The notes below the pieces were generated by a model. It ran no database searches. It had not been told where the DNA came from and was given only the letters and a program-made list of their open reading frames with translations. From Streptomyces africanus (GTDB lineage: Bacteria; Actinomycetota; Actinomycetes; Streptomycetales; Streptomycetaceae), in assembly GCF_002150735.1 (NCBI RefSeq), contig NZ_MUKA01000183.1, positions 1-34,484 on the forward strand: 34,484 nt of DNA. Reading direction: 5' to 3'. A program made the position numbers and the translations under genes. Below are positions 31,276 through 34,484 of this stretch, piece after piece (position 1 is the stretch's first letter; each line of letters begins with the position of its first letter).

Positions 31276-32070
31276 ATGTCACCTCGCAACCTGCTCGCGC
31301 CCACGTTCTCCCGCACGCGCCTCGGTTCCGGCCCCGGCCTGCTCCTCGCCCACGGCGCCGGCAGCAGCCTGGCCGGAACCTATGGCCCCGTCCTGGAAGC
31401 GCTCGCCGCCCGCCACACCGTCGTCGGCATCGACTACCCCGGCAGCGGCGACACCCCCCGCTCCACCGCCCCGCTGTCCGTCGACGACCTCGCCGACCAG
31501 CTCGTCGCCGCCGCCGACGCAGAGGGCCTCGACCGCTTCGCCGTGTCCGGGTTCTCCCTCGGCGGCCCGGTCGCCATCCGGGCCGCCGCCCGCCATCCCG
31601 AGCGCGTCACCGCACTCGTCCTGACCGCCGCCTTCCCGCACCGCGACAACCGGCTCGCTCTCGCCTCCTCGGTCTGGAGCAAGATAGCCGCGTCCGGCGA
31701 CCGCGAGCTGCTCGCCGAATTCCTGCTCCTGATGGCCCTCGGCACCCAGGCTCTGGAGTCCATGCCGGCCGAGCAGCTGCGGCAGACCCTCGGCTACACC
31801 GCCGCCAGCGCGGCCGACGGCAGCTCCGAGCAGACCGACCTCGTCGGCCAGGTCGACGTCCGGGACGACCTCGCCGGCATCGAGGTCCCCACCCTGGTCA
31901 TCTCGACCACCGACGACCGGCTCACCTCCGCCGCCCTGCACCGCCACCTCGCCGAGACCATCCCCGGCGCGCAACTCGCGGAAATCGCCACCGGCCACCT
32001 GCCGATGCTGGAGCGGACCGACGAGTGGCTGCAGCTCCTCACCGACTTCCTCGGCAAGCACAACGCCTGA
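31276..32070 (+). CDS. Alpha/beta-fold hydrolase
   Basis: 264 residues from the ATG at 31276, eight bases after AAAGG; an ATG at 31270 is too close to it and the frame to 31201 crosses the operators. Motifs: LLLAHGAGSS (oxyanion His-Gly), VVGIDYPGSGDTPRS, the nucleophile elbow SGFSLGGPVAI, the acid in STTDDRLTS and the His in ATGHLPMLER. A complete catalytic triad and no signal peptide point to a cytosolic esterase, lactonase or C-C hydrolase. It is divergent from the TetR gene that probably controls it, and 61 bp before the monooxygenase-like gene on the same strand. Confidence 0.9.
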   Translation: MSPRNLLAPTFSRTRLGSGPGLLLAHGAGSSLAGTYGPVLEALAARHTVVGIDYPGSGDTPRSTAPLSVDDLADQLVAAADAEGLDRFAVSGFSLGGPVAIRAAARHPERVTALVLTAAFPHRDNRLALASSVWSKIAASGDRELLAEFLLLMALGTQALESMPAEQLRQTLGYTAASAADGSSEQTDLVGQVDVRDDLAGIEVPTLVISTTDDRLTSAALHRHLAETIPGAQLAEIATGHLPMLERTDEWLQLLTDFLGKHNA

Positions 32071-32131
32071 AAGCGCACCACGGGTGGGGCCACGCGGCGA
32101 ACCCACCTTCCCCAGAGTTCATGGAGGAATC

Positions 32132-32503
32132 ATGCTCACGTTCGGCAACCTCGACGAGTCCACTGCCTTCCGCGACCAGCAGAAGGAGAAGGCCGGCCCG
32201 GTCACTGTCATCAACACGTTTGTCGCCCCGGAAGGCAAGGAGGACGAGGTGGTGGCCGCCTGGGCGGACGACGCGGAGTACATGAAGAAGTCGGGAAGCC
32301 TTCTTTCGGTGCAGCTGTACCGGGGCATCGGCGGCAGCCGGCTTTTCACCAACGTCGCGGTCTGGAAATCCGCCGAGCACCTCCGTGCAGCGCTCGGCAC
32401 GCCGGAGTTCGCCTCGCACCTGGAGCGCTACCCTGCCGGCACCGTCGCCTACCCGCACCTGTACCAGAGGTTCGCTGTCGAGGGCATCTGCGAAGGGGAA
32501 TGA
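32132..32503 (+). CDS. Antibiotic biosynthesis monooxygenase (ABM) domain protein
   Basis: 123 residues from the ATG at 32132, with GGAGG five to six bases upstream. The ABM ferredoxin-like fold is visible: VTVINTFVAPEGKEDEVVAA, then WADDAEYMKKSGSLLSVQLY and LFTNVAVWKSAEHLRAALGT, followed by a C-terminal PAGTVAYPHLYQRF strand. These small dimeric proteins oxidise quinols without cofactor or remove reactive by-products; others act only as binding proteins. Co-transcription with the hydrolase under the TetR operators suggests action on the same compound. A perfect hairpin terminator follows. Confidence 0.86.
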   Translation: MLTFGNLDESTAFRDQQKEKAGPVTVINTFVAPEGKEDEVVAAWADDAEYMKKSGSLLSVQLYRGIGGSRLFTNVAVWKSAEHLRAALGTPEFASHLERYPAGTVAYPHLYQRFAVEGICEGE

Positions 32504-32520
32504 CGATCGCTCCCCGATAC

Positions 32521-32553
32521 GGCGGTACCTGGAGCTGTTGCCCAGGTACCGCC
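32521..32553. terminator. Hairpin terminator between convergent ABM and AMP-ligase genes
   Basis: GGCGGTACCTGG (32521-32532) and CCAGGTACCGCC (32542-32553) pair perfectly over 12 bp with a 9-base loop, between the two convergent stop codons. Likely bidirectional. Confidence 0.82.
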
Positions 32554-32589
32554 TTCAGGGCCGGCGAAGCAGCTTCGACTCCCTCAGGG

Positions 32590-34248
32590 TCACACCGCCT
32601 CGACTGAGTCTGCCGCGCCACGGACGACATCCCGCAGACGCTTCTTGTCGATCTTGCCGACCTTCGTCAGCGGAAGCTCGTCCATGACCAGCAGGTCCTC
32701 GGGGAGTTTGTAGCGGGCCACCTGCATCGCGGTGAGGGCGGCGCGGACCGATTCCAGGGTCAGATCGGTGCCCGGTTCGACGACCACCACCACGCACACC
32801 CGCTCCCCCAGGTCCGGATCGGGCTTCGCGACGGCGGCGACGCGGGCGACACCGGGCAGGCGGTAGACGAGGTTCTCGACCTCCTCGGCGGAGATCTTCT
32901 CGCCTCCCCGGTTGATGAGGTCCTTGTCGCGCCCCTCGACGACGAGGTTGCCCGAGGAATGCACGCGGACGATGTCACCGGTTCGGTACCAGCCGTCCGG
33001 GGTGAACGCGCGGGCGTTGTGCTCGTCGGCCCGGTAATAGCCGCGCGGGGTGTAGGGGCCGCGGGTGAGCAGGGCGCCCATGTGTCCCGGGGGCACGGCG
33101 TTGTCGAAGGCGTCGACGACGAGGACTTCGTCGTCGGGGCACATGGGACGGCCCTGCGTCTCGATCTTGACGTCGTCGGGGTCGTCCGGGCGCGTGTAGT
33201 TCAGCAGTCCCTCGGCCATGCCGAACACCTGCTGGAGTGTGCCGCCGAGCACTGGTTCGGCGCGGCGGGCGACCTCCGGGGCGAGGCGGGCGCCGCCGAC
33301 CTGCAGCAGCCGTAGCGCGGGCGGGGCGGGGTGCCGGTCGGAGGCCACGGCGTCGATCCAGCGTTGGACGACGGCCGGCACGGCGGCGGTGGCCGTCACG
33401 CCCTCCGCGGCCATCAGGGGCAGCACCTTGTCGGGGTCGGGAGTGCGGGCCAGGACGACGCGTCCGCCGTTCATCAGGGTGCCCAGGATGCCGGGGCAGG
33501 CCAGGGGGAAGTTGTGTCCGGCGGGCAGCGACACCAGGTAGACGGTGTCGGAGTCAAAGCCGCAGACCTCGGCGCTGCGCCGCGCGTTGTACTCGTAGTC
33601 GTCGTGGGTACGGGTGATGAGCTTCGGCAGTCCGGTGGTGCCGCCGGAGAGCAGGAAGACGGCGATGTCGCTGCTCTCCGGGGCGATCCGGTCCAGCCGG
33701 GCCCGTGCGCCGGCCGGGTCGTCGGCCGGTTGGGCCAGGGCGCGCAGATCCGTGGCGTCGCTGCCGGCCGTGTCCCCCGCGACCAGCAGCAGCCGTGCGC
33801 TCGGCGTGGCTTCGGCGACCTCCCGTCCGAGTGTCTGGTGGTCGAAGTCGCCGATCCGGTCCGGTACGGCGATCGACGTGACCTCGGCATGGGCGGCCAG
33901 GTAGCGCAGTTCGTGACCGCGGTGCGCGGGCAGCGCCATCACGGGCGCGATTCCGGCCCGCAGACAGGCGAGGGTGAGCGTGACGAACTCCCAGCCGTTG
34001 GGCAGCTGGACGAGCATCGCGTCACCGGGGTGGAGGCCGGAGTCCAGCAGGCGGCACGCCAAGCCGTCGGCCTGGTCGGCGAGTTGGCGGTAGGTCAGGC
34101 GGATCTCGCCGTCCACGACGGCCACCGCCTGTCCGTAGGTCTCGGCCCACGCGTGGAGGTACGAACCGAGCGGCCGTCCACGCCAGTACCCGGCCTCGCG
34201 GTAGCGGTCGGCCGCCTCCTTGGGCCAGGGGACGAATCCCTCACGCAT
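32590..34248 (-). CDS. Aryl acid AMP ligase (2,3-dihydroxybenzoate/salicylate--AMP ligase family)
   Basis: 552 residues from the ATG at 34246-34248, preceded by AAGGAGG; the frame further upstream is an artefact of the inverted repeat. The N-terminus (FVPWPKEAADRYREAGYWRG) is that of EntE/DhbE/SdgA enzymes. ATP motif FLLSGGTTGLPKLITRTHDD (P-loop-like), SLPAGHNFPLACPG (aryl-acid pocket as in DhbE), QVFGMAEGLLNYTR adenylate motif, YYRADEHNARAF, DGWYRTGDIV, GRDKDLINRGGEKIS and the catalytic Lys in LTKVGKIDKKRL. It activates an aromatic acid to its adenylate. With an ATP-grasp acyl-CoA synthetase overlapping its start, aromatic-acid catabolism via a CoA ester is as likely as siderophore assembly. 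No carrier protein or NRPS is visible here. Confidence 0.88.
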   Translation of the reverse strand: MREGFVPWPKEAADRYREAGYWRGRPLGSYLHAWAETYGQAVAVVDGEIRLTYRQLADQADGLACRLLDSGLHPGDAMLVQLPNGWEFVTLTLACLRAGIAPVMALPAHRGHELRYLAAHAEVTSIAVPDRIGDFDHQTLGREVAEATPSARLLLVAGDTAGSDATDLRALAQPADDPAGARARLDRIAPESSDIAVFLLSGGTTGLPKLITRTHDDYEYNARRSAEVCGFDSDTVYLVSLPAGHNFPLACPGILGTLMNGGRVVLARTPDPDKVLPLMAAEGVTATAAVPAVVQRWIDAVASDRHPAPPALRLLQVGGARLAPEVARRAEPVLGGTLQQVFGMAEGLLNYTRPDDPDDVKIETQGRPMCPDDEVLVVDAFDNAVPPGHMGALLTRGPYTPRGYYRADEHNARAFTPDGWYRTGDIVRVHSSGNLVVEGRDKDLINRGGEKISAEEVENLVYRLPGVARVAAVAKPDPDLGERVCVVVVVEPGTDLTLESVRAALTAMQVARYKLPEDLLVMDELPLTKVGKIDKKRLRDVVRGAADSVEAV

Positions 34249-34366
34249 CGTCGGATCCTCCTTGATCCCATGTGTCACGCAGGAGCAGTACGGCGTCGAG
34301 CGCGACGACATCGCCGCCGGGCAGCACGCGCAGGGGGTTGATCTCGCACTCGGCCACGGTGTTCTC
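34241..34366 (-). pseudogene. 3' end of an ATP-grasp (NDP-forming) acyl-CoA synthetase, cut by the inverted repeat
   Basis: Forty-one codons remain: ENTVAECEINPLRVLPGG, then DVVALDAVLLLRD and stop at 34241. The EINPLRVLPGG-DVVALDAV string is the conserved C-terminus of the ATP-grasp beta part of ADP-forming acetate/acyl-CoA synthetases. The stop overlaps the AMP-ligase start by eight bases (ATG inside GATGCGTGA), a sign of translational coupling. Upstream of 34366 the sequence turns into the inverted copy of the ligase start, so the rest of this gene is missing here. In the intact genome it would convert the acid, or regenerate a CoA ester, together with the ligase. Confidence 0.7.
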
Positions 34367-34436
34367 GGCGGCGATGTCGTCGCGCTCGACGCCGTACTGC
34401 TCCTGCGTGACACATGGGATCAAGGAGGATCCGACG

Positions 34437-34484
34437 ATGCGTGAGGGATTCGTCCCCTGGCCCAAGCAGGCGGCCGACCGCTAC
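34437..34484 (+). pseudogene. Inverted copy of the AMP-ligase 5' end (runs off right edge)
   Basis: On the plus strand an ATG at 34437 with AAGGAGG upstream begins MREGFVPWPKQAADRY, the same as the ligase gene except Gln for Glu at residue 11. Only 16 codons are visible. It is either a real divergent copy or the product of a fold-back at a contig end. Confidence 0.5.

Larger units (their letters stand above)
34201..34484. repeat. Long inverted repeat at the right edge (119-bp arms, 46-bp loop)
   Basis: Bases 34201-34319 are the reverse complement of 34366-34484 with one mismatch (34218 against 34467). The repeat reaches the last base of the window, so its true outer limit is unknown. It duplicates the start region of the AMP-ligase gene in opposite orientation and breaks the gene upstream. 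It also creates two twin frames that begin identically on both strands (34220 plus, 34465 minus), neither of which is a gene. Confidence 0.95.

Noticed and set aside
34220..34465. Twin 74-codon ORFs on opposite strands with identical starts
   Set aside because: They arise from the inverted repeat. Their shared N-termini are antisense of the AMP-ligase start, not a protein family. Only the C-terminal part of the minus frame is meaningful.
1..34484. tRNA, rRNA, CRISPR arrays, phage genes, toxin-antitoxin pairs, riboswitches
   Set aside because: Looked for by eye on both strands. No regular repeat-spacer pattern, cloverleaf-like segment or recognisable family was found. A small RNA gene could still have been missed.

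Overview
The window looks like a chromosomal piece of a Streptomyces or close relative. Evidence: about 70% G+C with strong G/C at third codon positions, GTG starts, twin-arginine signals, dense TetR/HxlR/PucR regulators, leaderless-looking regulator genes and long GC-rich hairpin terminators. All gene calls come from reading motifs by eye; no database search was run. I see no tRNA, rRNA, CRISPR array, phage genes or complete transposase.

Left block (1-9775): an amine-catabolism locus. Reading leftward from 7880 it runs: sarcosine/N-methyl-amino-acid-type oxidase, type II haloacid dehalogenase, Tat-type lipoprotein solute-binding protein, PotA-like ATPase, two permeases, PuuB-like amine oxidase and a succinate-semialdehyde-type dehydrogenase cut by the left edge. 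The transporter genes overlap or nearly touch. A PucR regulator is divergent, with a candidate operator between. A plausible logic is import of a polyamine-like or N-methylated amine, oxidative deamination, then oxidation of the aldehyde.

Middle block (9776-22390): an accessory region of reductases and small regulators. It has two SDRs, an SMP-30-type secreted beta-propeller, a 14-TM MFS exporter, two HxlR regulators, two TetR regulators each with a Cys at about position 105 (as in NemR), an Old Yellow Enzyme, a quinone oxidoreductase, two alpha/beta hydrolases, a hotdog thioesterase, and a graveyard of a broken quinone oxidoreductase plus SnoaL-like gene. Four promoters between 10 and 17 kb share a palindromic operator. 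The OYE/TetR pair has its own two perfect inverted repeats. This reads as an electrophile/quinone response and detoxification island.

Right block (22391-34484): convergent and divergent catabolic genes (3-hydroxyisobutyryl-CoA hydrolase-like, propionyl-CoA synthetase), then a zinc-type reductase, an OmpR/BaeS-type two-component system split by a 221-bp MITE-like element, and a Tat-exported ACMSD-type amidohydrolase. A 67-bp promoter segment with direct repeats at 11-bp pitch occurs both before the reductase and upstream of the amidohydrolase, suggesting a two-component regulon. A TetR with three 19-bp operators faces an alpha/beta hydrolase and an antibiotic-biosynthesis-monooxygenase-type protein. 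Last is an EntE/DhbE/SdgA-like aryl-AMP ligase, whose start overlaps the end of an ATP-grasp acyl-CoA synthetase. The final 284 bases are a near-perfect inverted repeat (119-bp arms, 46-bp loop) that breaks this upstream gene. It is either a real rearrangement or a fold-back assembly artefact at a contig end.
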